A stretch of 5,512 nucleotides of DNA, taken from Bacillota bacterium (GTDB lineage Bacteria; Bacillota; UBA4882; JAAYXC01). Under the pieces are notes generated by a model. The model was not told the DNA's origin. It did no database searches and saw nothing but the letters and a program-made list of their open reading frames with translations. The first letter of the stretch is position 1; each line of letters opens with the position of its first letter. A program made the translations under genes and the position numbers. Below are positions 1-5,492 of the stretch, piece by piece. The DNA is taken from the NCBI GenBank assembly GCA_012516115.1, contig JAAYXC010000289.1, positions 1 to 5,512 on the forward strand, given 5' to 3'.

Positions 1-24
1 AATAATTTTCGCCGGAGGCCTCAA
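1..24 (-). CDS. Possible 5' end of the next leftward gene (flgN position)
   Basis: A TTG codon at 24-22 lies five bases after the purine-rich stretch GAAGG (34-30), a good Shine-Dalgarno spacing. It opens a frame that runs off the left edge and reads M-R-P-P-A-K-I-I. It starts 33 bases after the flgM stop, as expected for the next gene of a transcription unit. In Bacillus-type comF loci flgM is followed by flgN (chaperone for the hook-filament junction proteins) and then flgK, so flgN is the first guess. That guess rests on position only, because eight residues identify nothing. A competing frame opens at an ATG at 124-122, stays open to the edge and overlaps flgM by 67 bases, but it has no clear ribosome binding site. 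Confidence 0.3.
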
Positions 25-57
25 CAATTCCTTCTTTTTCTATGACTAATTTTGTTT

Positions 58-339
58 TTAAAGGAAAAAAAGAAACGGAGATATTTTCCGGAGGTGCAAG
101 GGGAGGCTCCCGCCGAGACTCCATTCCAGCATTTTCTCGGCGGTTCGATAGGGATCGATACAGTACTCACCCGCTGCCAGGGCTTTTCTGAAAGCTATGA
201 CTTTTTCCTCCCGCACGGCCGGCAGGACCTGAAGGGTCTTACGGTAGCGACGGAGCTCGGCGGGGCGAAGTTCGCGCGGTGGGCAGGTGGGGGCCAAGGA
301 AGAAATGACGAAGTAACGTGTGCCGGGGAAAATACCCAA
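58..339 (-). CDS. flgM: FlgM-like anti-sigma-28 factor
   Basis: Probable cytoplasmic anti-sigma factor that binds the flagellar sigma factor (sigma-28, SigD/FliA) and holds back late flagellar genes until FlgM is secreted or removed. The 93-residue product has a FlgM-like C-terminal core at about residues 41-72: a V-R-E-E-K-V stretch, then a helix, G-E-Y-x-I-D-P and A-E-K-M-L-E. This is the pattern of the sigma-binding helices in the family. Length also fits FlgM (usually about 90-100 aa). The start is a TTG at 339 preceded eight bases upstream by GGGGGG. No ATG, GTG or other TTG lies between it and the in-frame stop at 408-406. A second TTG at 297 would give a shorter protein. It lies 80 bases after comFC, as in Bacillus-type loci, but without yvyF between. 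Odd points: the N-terminus lacks the usual M-K-I start, and the C-terminus ends in a hydrophobic run (P-F-L-F-F-L) encoded over an A7 homopolymer (65-71 on the plus strand). FlgM is well supported by the core, less so at the ends. Confidence 0.8.
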   Translation of the reverse strand: MGIFPGTRYFVISSLAPTCPPRELRPAELRRYRKTLQVLPAVREEKVIAFRKALAAGEYCIDPYRTAEKMLEWSLGGSLPLHLRKISPFLFFL

Positions 340-347
340 GCGCTTTT

Positions 348-353
348 CCCCCC
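348..353 (-). promoter_or_regulatory. G-rich ribosome binding site for flgM
   Basis: On the minus strand GGGGGG is followed by eight bases (AAAAGCGC) and then TTG at 339. It supports the TTG start in a frame without an ATG. The same kind of six-G element precedes recD2, so it looks like a local habit of this genome. Confidence 0.5.
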
Positions 354-394
354 GAGGTTTTCTAACAGAAACGGGTATAGATTCTTCGATGAAA

Positions 395-422
395 ATATCG
401 GCCGTTTAACGCGCCAAGCTTA
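395..422 (-). promoter_or_regulatory. Sigma-28 (SigD/FliA)-type promoter for flgM
   Basis: The minus strand carries GCCGATAT at 402-395. It matches the flagellar sigma-28 -10 element (Bacillus CCGATAT exactly; enteric GCCGATAA in seven of eight bases). Sixteen bases upstream is TAAG (422-419), three of four matches to the TAAA -35 element, within the tolerated 14-16 base spacing. The -35 overlaps the comFC stop codon (TAA at 422-420). Transcription would begin near 388, giving a leader of about 50 bases before the flgM TTG. Sigma-28 control of flgM is established in Bacillus and enterics, where it forms negative feedback. The position is therefore biologically sensible, but the site is predicted from sequence only. 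Confidence 0.6.
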
Positions 423-1193
423 GCGATTTTCCCCGCCCGTGGACCAGTTCTCTTCCAGAGAACCATTGGTCAGGGTCAGCACTCCGATCTCCACTGCGCC
501 GGCGCGTAACATGGCCCGGGCGCACTCGGAGGCCGTATAACCGGTGGTGAGGATGTCGTCGAGGAGCAGGATCCTTCGCCCGGCGAGGGCCGCCGGCATC
601 GTGACCCGGAAGGCCCCCTGCACGTTCTCCCGGCGTTCACGACGGTCCAGGCGCCTCTGGGCTTCGGTGGGCCTGGTCCGGATGAGGATCCCATCCAGGA
701 CCGGTCGGCGGAGGGCTTCACCCACCGCCGTGGCCATGACGGCCGCCTGGTTGAAACCCCGTTCCGTTTCCCGTTCACGATGAAGGGGCACGGGAACGAT
801 AACGGCATAGGCGCGGAAGAGGCCACTTTCTTCCCGGGCATAGCGGGCCAGGAGACCGGCCAGGGCCCGCGCGAGGACGAGGGAGCGGCGGATTTTCACC
901 TCCTGAAGATAGGCCCTGGCCGGACCGTCGTAGAGACAGACCGCCCGTGCTCGGCTAAAGAAGAGGCGCTCGCGTTCACATTCGGGACATATTTCACGGC
1001 GTGTGGCCAGACGAAGGAGACGCCCACACCGCGAGCAGAGGGGCGGGGTCAAAAAGGGGAGACGAGAAAGGCAAGTGGGGCAGAAAGCCAACGTGGGATG
1101 GGCCGTTTCCCGTCCGCAGACCGCGCAGCGGACGGAAGGAGGGAAGAGAAGATCGGTCAATCCGGTCAAGAAATCGCGCCAGAATCCGGTCAT
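420..1193 (-). CDS. comFC: ComFC-family phosphoribosyltransferase-like competence protein
   Basis: Cytoplasmic protein of the ComF/GntX family, required for full natural transformation in Bacillus and Haemophilus and thought to help the incoming single strand in the cytoplasm together with ComFA. The enzymatic substrate, if any, is unknown. The 257 residues hold an N-terminal double zinc ribbon with four CxxC pairs (C23/C26, C38/C41, C53/C56, C69/C72). A linker with Y88-D-G-P and K100 follows. Then comes the family signature V-P-V-P-L-H-R-E-R with E-R-G-F-N-Q-A (133-150), the R-x-R-x-T-x-x-Q segment ending in N-V-x-G-A-F (172-195), and the phosphoribosyl-binding loop L-L-L-D-D-I-L-T-T-G (209-218). 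Length is typical for the two-domain form. The ATG at 1193 overlaps the comFA stop as ATGA, and AAGGAG (1209-1204) lies ten bases upstream. Translational coupling to comFA is therefore likely. No comFB lies between the two genes, unlike Bacillus subtilis. Confidence 0.94.
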   Translation of the reverse strand: MTGFWRDFLTGLTDLLFPPSVRCAVCGRETAHPTLAFCPTCLSRLPFLTPPLCSRCGRLLRLATRREICPECERERLFFSRARAVCLYDGPARAYLQEVKIRRSLVLARALAGLLARYAREESGLFRAYAVIVPVPLHRERETERGFNQAAVMATAVGEALRRPVLDGILIRTRPTEAQRRLDRRERRENVQGAFRVTMPAALAGRRILLLDDILTTGYTASECARAMLRAGAVEIGVLTLTNGSLEENWSTGGENR

Positions 1194-2959
1194 GATGGGG
1201 TCGCTCCTTGGGTGGCAAGAGTGGTCAAGAAACCTTCCCGGGCCGCTTCTTCGTTGGCGGCCAAGATGGCCGCCCGGGCCGCTTTCATGGCCGGGCTGAT
1301 CCGCGCGGCCAGAAAATAGACGGTCCCTTCGGGGGCCGCGGCTAAACGGCCGGCCCTCCCCGCCATTTGGATGAGGGTGGCGGCATCGAAGACCGCTTCA
1401 TGGTCGGCCCAGAGTACTCCCACATCGATGGGACCCAGGGTGAGGCCGCGTTCGAGGACGGTGGTGGTAACGAGGACCGCCAGTCGCCCCTGGGCGAAGA
1501 GGGTTCGTTTGGCCTCGCGCTCGGGATCGGCTGCATGGAGCCAGGCGATCCGTAACCCCCGGTCCGCCCCCCATTTTGCTAGAGTGCGGCCGGCCTCCTC
1601 GGCAGCACGGACGGTGGGGACGAAAAGGAGGAGCCGACGGCCTTTGGCTATGGTGGCGGCGATTATTTCGGCCAAGGCCGAAGGAACCTCCCGATCTATG
1701 TCGCCGGGTCGCAGAGAAAGGCGGATGAATTGGGGAACCGGCAAGGGATGGCCGTGGGGTCTCACCGGCAGACGGACGTAAGGGAGACGACCGTCTCGCA
1801 GACGTCCGGTCAGTTCATCCGGGGGGGTGGCGGTGACGTACACGAGCCGCCCTCCGGGTCCCCGGGCCCGGGCCACGGCGTGATAGAGCATCCGGTTACC
1901 GTGATAAGGAAAGGCGTCCACCTCATCCAAGATTACCAGGTCGAAGGCACGGTAAAAACGGAGGCACTGGTGAGTGGTGGCCACGGTTAGAAGTGGATCC
2001 GGGTTCTCCTCTTCGTGGTGCCCTCCGTGGTGGACGGCCAGGCCGATGGAGGGAAAGGCGGTTCTTGCCCGGGCGGCAAGGTCCGCCGCCACGTCCCGTC
2101 GGGGGGTGGACAAAAGGACGCGGTCGCCCTGCGCCAAGGCGACGGTCAGGGCGGAGAAGACCACTTCGGTCTTGCCGGCCCCGCAGACGGCCCACAGGAG
2201 GAATTCTTCGGCCCCGGAACGGAGGAAATCCGCCAGGGCCGCCGCCGCCCTTTGCTGGGCCGGGGTAAGGGTGAAACCGAACGACGGGGGAAAGAGCGCG
2301 ACAGCCCTCCCGGATTTCGCCGGTCGGGCGCGGGCGTAGAGTGTGCCGCATCCGGTGGCCGGGCCCAGGTTATGGCAGGCGGGACAGATCCAGCAGTCGG
2401 GTTCTCCGCAGAACCAGCAGTCTTCACGCTGGAGAACGATCTGCCCGCACCGGCGGCAGACGGCCCGGTCGAGTTGAAGGGCTTCCACGGCCGGCATGAC
2501 CTCGATCTCGCCGCGCAGAGCCAGCTCGGCCAGGAGGTCTTCACCCTCTGCGCCCGGCAGCCCTCCCCGGAAGAGATAATGGATTTCACCGGAAGAGAGG
2601 ATCTTCCCTTCCAGGCCGGCCAGAACGGCGGCGGCGAGATCGGAAGGGAACGGAAAGAAAGGCGTGGGCGGCCACGTCTCCCAGGTAAACGTGGCCGGGC
2701 GTCCCCACCACCGGAGGCGCTCGCGGACCGCGCGGACGATGACCCGGCGGAGATCCTTTTCGTTTCTCCGTTCCGCCAACACCGTCCGGGCCCGACGGGC
2801 CAGAGCGGCCGCCAGCCAGTGGGGGAAAGAACGATCGCCCACCAGGATCTGCCGGGGAGGTTCGTCCTCCCGGAGGGCGGCCACCGCTTCCGGCCGGGAG
2901 GTAATGAGGATCTCCGCCCGGGTCGGAAGATAGACAAGATAATAACGTCGATTCATCAT
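1190..2959 (-). CDS. comFA: ComFA-like DEAD/DEAH helicase of DNA uptake
   Basis: Superfamily 2 ATPase. ComFA works at the cytoplasmic face of the membrane and is thought to power single-strand import through the ComEC channel. The 589 residues show a zinc-binding cluster at 168-204 with eight cysteines (C168, C171, C181, C184, C189, C192, C195, C204). Next come the Walker A motif with C-G-A-G-K-T-E (259-265) and Walker B L-D-E-V-D-A-F-P-Y (344-352), whose D-E-V-D-A-F-P form is characteristic of ComFA. Motif III is T-A-T-P (376-379), then T-T-T-V-L-E-R-G-L-T (498-507), and motif VI Q-M-A-G-R-A-G-R (531-538). About 165 residues precede the zinc cluster. From memory Bacillus ComFA is about 460 residues, so this N-terminus is unusually long; it shows no motif I recognise. 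The ATG at 2959 overlaps the recD2 stop by four bases (ATGA), with GGAG six bases upstream; an ATG at 2956 is an equivalent alternative. PriA was considered because it is also a zinc-bearing SF2 helicase, but the motif wording and the comFC neighbour favour ComFA. Confidence 0.92.
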   Translation of the reverse strand: MMNRRYYLVYLPTRAEILITSRPEAVAALREDEPPRQILVGDRSFPHWLAAALARRARTVLAERRNEKDLRRVIVRAVRERLRWWGRPATFTWETWPPTPFFPFPSDLAAAVLAGLEGKILSSGEIHYLFRGGLPGAEGEDLLAELALRGEIEVMPAVEALQLDRAVCRRCGQIVLQREDCWFCGEPDCWICPACHNLGPATGCGTLYARARPAKSGRAVALFPPSFGFTLTPAQQRAAAALADFLRSGAEEFLLWAVCGAGKTEVVFSALTVALAQGDRVLLSTPRRDVAADLAARARTAFPSIGLAVHHGGHHEEENPDPLLTVATTHQCLRFYRAFDLVILDEVDAFPYHGNRMLYHAVARARGPGGRLVYVTATPPDELTGRLRDGRLPYVRLPVRPHGHPLPVPQFIRLSLRPGDIDREVPSALAEIIAATIAKGRRLLLFVPTVRAAEEAGRTLAKWGADRGLRIAWLHAADPEREAKRTLFAQGRLAVLVTTTVLERGLTLGPIDVGVLWADHEAVFDAATLIQMAGRAGRLAAAPEGTVYFLAARISPAMKAARAAILAANEEAAREGFLTTLATQGATPS

Positions 2960-5145
2960 TCGGCGCTCCGTTTCAGCCTTTCGGCGAGGAGGGTATGGCG
3001 CGTCTCGGTCTTGTTGTTGTGCACGGCGATGCCCAGGGCCTTCTTCGTACCCACCAGGACGACCAGGCGTTTGGCCCGCGTCACCGCCGTATAGAGGAGA
3101 TTTCGCTGGAGCATCAGGTAATGCTGGGTGGTGAGGGGCAAGCCCACCACGGGGTATTCGCTACCCTGGCTTTTATGGACGGAAATGGCGTAGGAGATCA
3201 CCAGTTCGTCCAGTTCTTCCCGTTCGTAGACCACGAGGCGCTCACCACCCACGTCGGGGAAAGCGACGTGGACCTGACCTTCTTCGCGGTCGATCAACCG
3301 GATGCGCCCCATGTCGCCGTTAAAAACCATTTTCTGATAATTGTTCCGGATCTGCATGACTTTGTCCCGTTCCCGCAGAACCGTGTTGGCGTATTGGAGT
3401 TCCGCCCGGCCCGCTTTGGGTGGGTTCAGTCTTTCTTGGAGGATACGGTTGAGGTTATCCACTCCGGTCACGGTGCGGCGCATGGGCGTTATGACCTGGA
3501 TGTCTTCGATGGGGTCACATTTTAAGTAATCCGGCAGACGTTTGGTCACCAGGGTCGAGATCTCTTCGGCGATCTTCTCCGGATCCTCACAGGGCAGGAA
3601 GTAAAAGTCCCCCTCTTCTCCCCGGGCGGGGAAGATCGGCATCTGTCCCTGGTTGATACGATGCGCGTTGAGGACGATGAGGCCTCCTTCGGCCTGACGG
3701 AAGATGGTCTCCAACCTGACGGTGGGGATGGTCTGGGCGGCAATGAGATCGCGCAGGACGTTCCCGGGCCCCACCGAGGGTAACTGGTCGGCGTCACCCA
3801 CCAGGACCAGGCGCGTCCCGGGGGCCACCGCCTTCAGAAGCTGGTAAAAGAGGGGCAGATCGATCATGGAGACCTCGTCCAGGATGAGCGCGTCGGTTTC
3901 CAGGGGACGTTCTTCGTTACGGAGAAAGCCACGGACGCCTTCATTATAGCCGAACTCCAGCAGACGGTGGATGGTTTTGGCCTCATGCCCCGTCGTCTCG
4001 GCCAGGCGTTTGGCGGCTCGTCCGGTGGGGGCGGCCAAAAGGAAACGGAGGCCGAAAGCGGCGTAAAGGCGAAGGAGACTGCGGACGGTGGTCGTCTTTC
4101 CGGTACCGGGGCCGCCGGTAATGATGGTCACTCCGTGCTGAAGGGCCGTTAGAACGGCCTGTCGCTGGGCATTGGTGAGCCGGATTCCGTCCGCGGCCGC
4201 AAGCCGCTCGAGAAAAGCGGCGGGATCACCGGGACGCAAGGGCACGGGCTGGCGGAGCAATTCCATCAGGCGGGCGGCCACGCCACGCTCGGCATGGTAG
4301 AAGGAAGCGGGATAAAGGAGACTCCTTCCCTCTCGGTCGTGTTCCACAAAGAGTTCGCGTTCCTCGAGCAGGGTGGAGATGGCCTGGCGAACCAGATCTT
4401 CGGGCACGCCGAGTTCGGCGGCGGCCGCGACCGCGAACTCGTCCTCCGGCGCGTACACATGACCACCCTCCCGGCAGAACTCTTGCAGGAGGAAGATCGT
4501 GCCGGCCTTGATCCGGTGGGGGGAGGTGGCCACTACCCCCAGTTTGGCCGCGATGAGGTCGGCGGTTTTAAAGCCGATCCCGTAAACCTCTTCGGCCAGG
4601 CGGTAGGGGTTCTCCCTGATCATGGCGATGGCGTGCTGGCCGTACGCGCGATAGATCTTGGTCGCCATGAGCGTGGTGATGCCGCAACCCTGGAGGAAGA
4701 CCATGATCTCGTTGATCTCTTTTTGCGCCTGGACGGCCCGGGCGATCCGCTCGGCTTTTTTGGGGCCGATGCCCTCGATCTGGGTGAGCCGTTCGGGCCG
4801 CGCCCGGATGATATCCAAGGCCGCAAGGCCGAAGGCGCGGACGATCTTTTTGGCCGTGACCGGCCCGATACCCTTGATGAGCCCGGATCCGAGGTAGCGT
4901 TCCATCCCGACGAGGGTGACCGGCGCCACCCGTTCCATCGCCTCGACCTGGAACTGGCGGCCGTATTCGGGGTGGTCGATCCATTCGCCGGTAAGGCGGA
5001 GGGTTTCACCCACGCTGATACCGGGTAGATTTCCCACGATGGTGGTCAGGGTACCGTCGGGCTCCTGCTGGAATTTGGCCACGGTAAAGGAGTTTTCTTC
5101 GTTATAAAAGGTGATTCGTTCCACCGAACCCTCGATGACGGGCAT
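2956..5145 (-). CDS. recD2: RecD2 family ATP-dependent 5'-3' DNA helicase
   Basis: Superfamily 1B helicase that unwinds DNA 5'-3'. In Deinococcus and Bacillus, RecD2 acts without RecBC in damage tolerance and fork progression. From the chosen start the protein has 729 residues, normal for the family. An N-terminal OB-like region opens with G-S-V-E-R-I-T-F-Y-N-E-E-N (6-18). Helix-hairpin-helix repeats follow: K-G-I-G-P (91-95), E-G-I-G-P-K-K-A (124-131) and Y-G-I-G-F-K-T-A-D (188-196). The helicase motifs are I G-G-P-G-T-G-K-T-T (344-352), Ia A-P-T-G-R-A-A-K-R (372-380), II L-D-E-V-S-M (422-427), III G-D-A-D-Q-L-P-S-V-G-P-G (450-461), then I-F-R-Q (481-484), V V-H-K-S-Q-G-S-E-Y-P (656-665) and VI Y-T-A-V-T-R-A-K (685-692). 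All look intact. A longer frame begins at an ATG at 5235, but its 30 extra residues overlap the upstream small gene, lack a Shine-Dalgarno sequence and do not look like RecD2. ATG 5145 has a six-G site six bases upstream. The stop overlaps the comFA start (ATGA). Confidence 0.95.
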   Translation of the reverse strand: MPVIEGSVERITFYNEENSFTVAKFQQEPDGTLTTIVGNLPGISVGETLRLTGEWIDHPEYGRQFQVEAMERVAPVTLVGMERYLGSGLIKGIGPVTAKKIVRAFGLAALDIIRARPERLTQIEGIGPKKAERIARAVQAQKEINEIMVFLQGCGITTLMATKIYRAYGQHAIAMIRENPYRLAEEVYGIGFKTADLIAAKLGVVATSPHRIKAGTIFLLQEFCREGGHVYAPEDEFAVAAAAELGVPEDLVRQAISTLLEERELFVEHDREGRSLLYPASFYHAERGVAARLMELLRQPVPLRPGDPAAFLERLAAADGIRLTNAQRQAVLTALQHGVTIITGGPGTGKTTTVRSLLRLYAAFGLRFLLAAPTGRAAKRLAETTGHEAKTIHRLLEFGYNEGVRGFLRNEERPLETDALILDEVSMIDLPLFYQLLKAVAPGTRLVLVGDADQLPSVGPGNVLRDLIAAQTIPTVRLETIFRQAEGGLIVLNAHRINQGQMPIFPARGEEGDFYFLPCEDPEKIAEEISTLVTKRLPDYLKCDPIEDIQVITPMRRTVTGVDNLNRILQERLNPPKAGRAELQYANTVLRERDKVMQIRNNYQKMVFNGDMGRIRLIDREEGQVHVAFPDVGGERLVVYEREELDELVISYAISVHKSQGSEYPVVGLPLTTQHYLMLQRNLLYTAVTRAKRLVVLVGTKKALGIAVHNNKTETRHTLLAERLKRSAE

Positions 5146-5151
5146 GATCCG

Positions 5152-5157
5152 CCCCCC
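5152..5157 (-). promoter_or_regulatory. G-rich ribosome binding site fixing the recD2 start
   Basis: GGGGGG on the minus strand is followed by six bases (CGGATC) and the ATG at 5145. It lies in the short gap after the small membrane gene's stop (5170-5168). This argues for ATG 5145 over the ATG at 5235, which lies inside the upstream gene without any comparable element. Confidence 0.55.
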
Positions 5158-5167
5158 GCCGATCTTT

Positions 5168-5323
5168 TTAGCGGATTTTGCGCCAATCCGCCAGAATCTT
5201 TGCCAGCCAGGACCACGTTCTGGCCGGCCCGCCATGGAAAAGGGCCAGAAACGAGAAAACGATCAGTACGCCCAGGAGGAGGAGAAGCAGCCCCGCGAGG
5301 AACCAGCTTTTTTCTCTGGCCAA
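5168..5323 (-). CDS. Small single-pass membrane protein, unknown function
   Basis: A 51-residue frame that I do not recognise as a named family. It starts at TTG 5323-5321. The ribosome site AAGGAAGG (5338-5331) ends seven bases upstream, and an in-frame TGA at 5329-5327 rules out a longer protein. Residues 1-7 are polar with R3 and K5. Residues 8-29 form one strongly hydrophobic segment including six consecutive leucines, long enough to cross the membrane once. Residues 30-51 are short, basic and Trp-rich (W37, W39, W47; C-terminal W-R-K-I-R), as in a membrane-surface helix. It ends 22 bases before the recD2 ATG and is oriented with recD2-comFA-comFC, so it is probably the first gene of that message. 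It has no signal peptidase or lipoprotein motif. Function is unknown; a membrane-associated role near DNA uptake is only a guess from position. Frame quality and the ribosome site make a real gene likely. Confidence 0.68.
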   Translation of the reverse strand: MAREKSWFLAGLLLLLLGVLIVFSFLALFHGGPARTWSWLAKILADWRKIR

Positions 5324-5330
5324 AGGTCAA

Positions 5331-5338
5331 CCTTCCTT
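5331..5338 (-). promoter_or_regulatory. Ribosome binding site of the small membrane gene
   Basis: AAGGAAGG on the minus strand, seven bases before TTG 5323. It is a stronger match to the anti-Shine-Dalgarno sequence than those in front of recD2 or flgM. Another TTG at 5330-5328 directly abuts it and is too close to be used. Confidence 0.6.
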
Positions 5339-5377
5339 TCGCCGGAGGTGGCCGGTGGGTTGGAACGGAAGATCTTG

Positions 5378-5391
5378 ATTCGACATTCGAC
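5378..5391. repeat. Tandem 7-bp direct repeat (ATTCGAC x2)
   Basis: ATTCGAC occurs twice in perfect tandem on the plus strand and is followed by the related ATCCGGT. It sits in the divergent intergenic region, 55 bases upstream of the small membrane gene's start. It could be a binding site for a regulator of the leftward operon, or chance; there is no further evidence. Confidence 0.4.
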
Positions 5392-5404
5392 ATCCGGTTC
5401 GGAT
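5392..5404. repeat. Short inverted repeat ATCCG-GTT-CGGAT
   Basis: Perfect 5-bp arms separated by three bases, directly adjoining the tandem 7-mer. It may be part of the same regulatory patch. Arms this short can arise by chance. Confidence 0.3.
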
Positions 5405-5417
5405 ATCCTGTTTTTGC

Positions 5418-5447
5418 TTGTCACCCGCACTACCCGGGTGGTATACT
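5418..5447 (+). promoter_or_regulatory. Rightward sigma-A promoter with extended -10
   Basis: The -35 element TTGTCA (5418-5423, five of six to TTGACA) and -10 element TATACT (5442-5447, five of six to TATAAT) are separated by 18 bases. A TG dinucleotide one base before the -10 (5439-5440) makes it an extended -10. Transcription would start near 5454 and run off the right edge, so the gene served lies outside the window. No comparably good promoter was found for the leftward operon in this region. Confidence 0.65.
5422..5440. promoter_or_regulatory. Operator-like dyad in the promoter spacer
   Basis: CACCCG (5422-5427) and CGGGTG (5435-5440) form a perfect 6-bp inverted repeat with a 7-base spacer. 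It lies almost exactly between the -35 and -10 elements of the rightward promoter. That placement is typical of a repressor or MerR-like activator site, but no known operator consensus was recognised. Confidence 0.4.
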
Positions 5448-5459
5448 TTTCTAGGAACT

Positions 5460-5481
5460 TTCTCCCGTCCCGTCAGGAGAA
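5460..5481 (+). promoter_or_regulatory. Leader hairpin overlapping a Shine-Dalgarno sequence
   Basis: In the predicted rightward transcript TTCTCC (5460-5465) can pair with GGAGAA (5476-5481) around a 10-base loop. The 3' arm contains GGAG of the ribosome site AGGAG (5475-5479), so folding would hide it. The stem is only six base pairs and is not followed by a U-run, so it does not look like a terminator. Confidence 0.35.
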
Positions 5482-5486
5482 TAAGC

Positions 5487-5492
5487 ATGTAG
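5487..5492 (+). other. ATG-TAG start-stop element in the rightward leader
   Basis: AGGAG (5475-5479) is followed, after seven bases, by ATG at 5487-5489 and immediately by the stop TAG. This is a well-placed ribosome site serving a one-codon frame. It could be a regulatory minimal upstream frame, a chance match, or a sequencing error in a gene start. A C(TTCG)G tetraloop with a 3-bp stem follows (5494-5503) before the window ends. Confidence 0.3.

Noticed and set aside
1..57. Rho-independent terminator after flgM
   Set aside because: The only dyad seen is GAGGCCTC (22-15), which has no loop and no following T-run; the ribosome site and TTG suggest transcription continues into another gene.
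52..423. Plus-strand open frame of 123 codons opposite flgM
   Set aside because: It spans the flgM gene and the predicted sigma-28 promoter, and its product shows no recognisable motif, whereas the minus-strand frame has the FlgM core.
780..1319. Plus-strand open frame of 179 codons across the comFC/comFA junction
   Set aside because: Opposite two convincingly identified genes; compositionally biased product without motifs.
2015..3094. Long plus-strand open frame (359 codons) opposite comFA
   Set aside because: It lies antisense to comFA, whose motifs are all intact. High GC keeps stop codons rare on the opposite strand; the translation is low-complexity in G, P, R and A with no recognisable domain, and no ribosome site was evident.
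4294..5028. Plus-strand open frame of 244 codons opposite recD2
   Set aside because: Antisense shadow of the recD2 N-terminal half, which has clear helix-hairpin-helix motifs. The predicted product is Asp/Gly/His-rich with no domain signature.
5146..5235. Longer recD2 start at ATG 5235
   Set aside because: The added 30 residues do not resemble a RecD2 N-terminus, overlap the small membrane gene and have no Shine-Dalgarno sequence; ATG 5145 has a placed ribosome site.
5046..5393. Minus-strand frame of 115 codons across the recD2 start
   Set aside because: It shares sequence with the small membrane gene and recD2 in a different frame, yields a Pro/Arg/Ser-rich product, and its start has no ribosome site.
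5440..5468. Leftward sigma-A promoter using TATACC on the minus strand
   Set aside because: The -10-like bases come from the near-palindromic GTATAC of the rightward promoter; the bases 17 upstream read ACGGGA, which is no -35 element.
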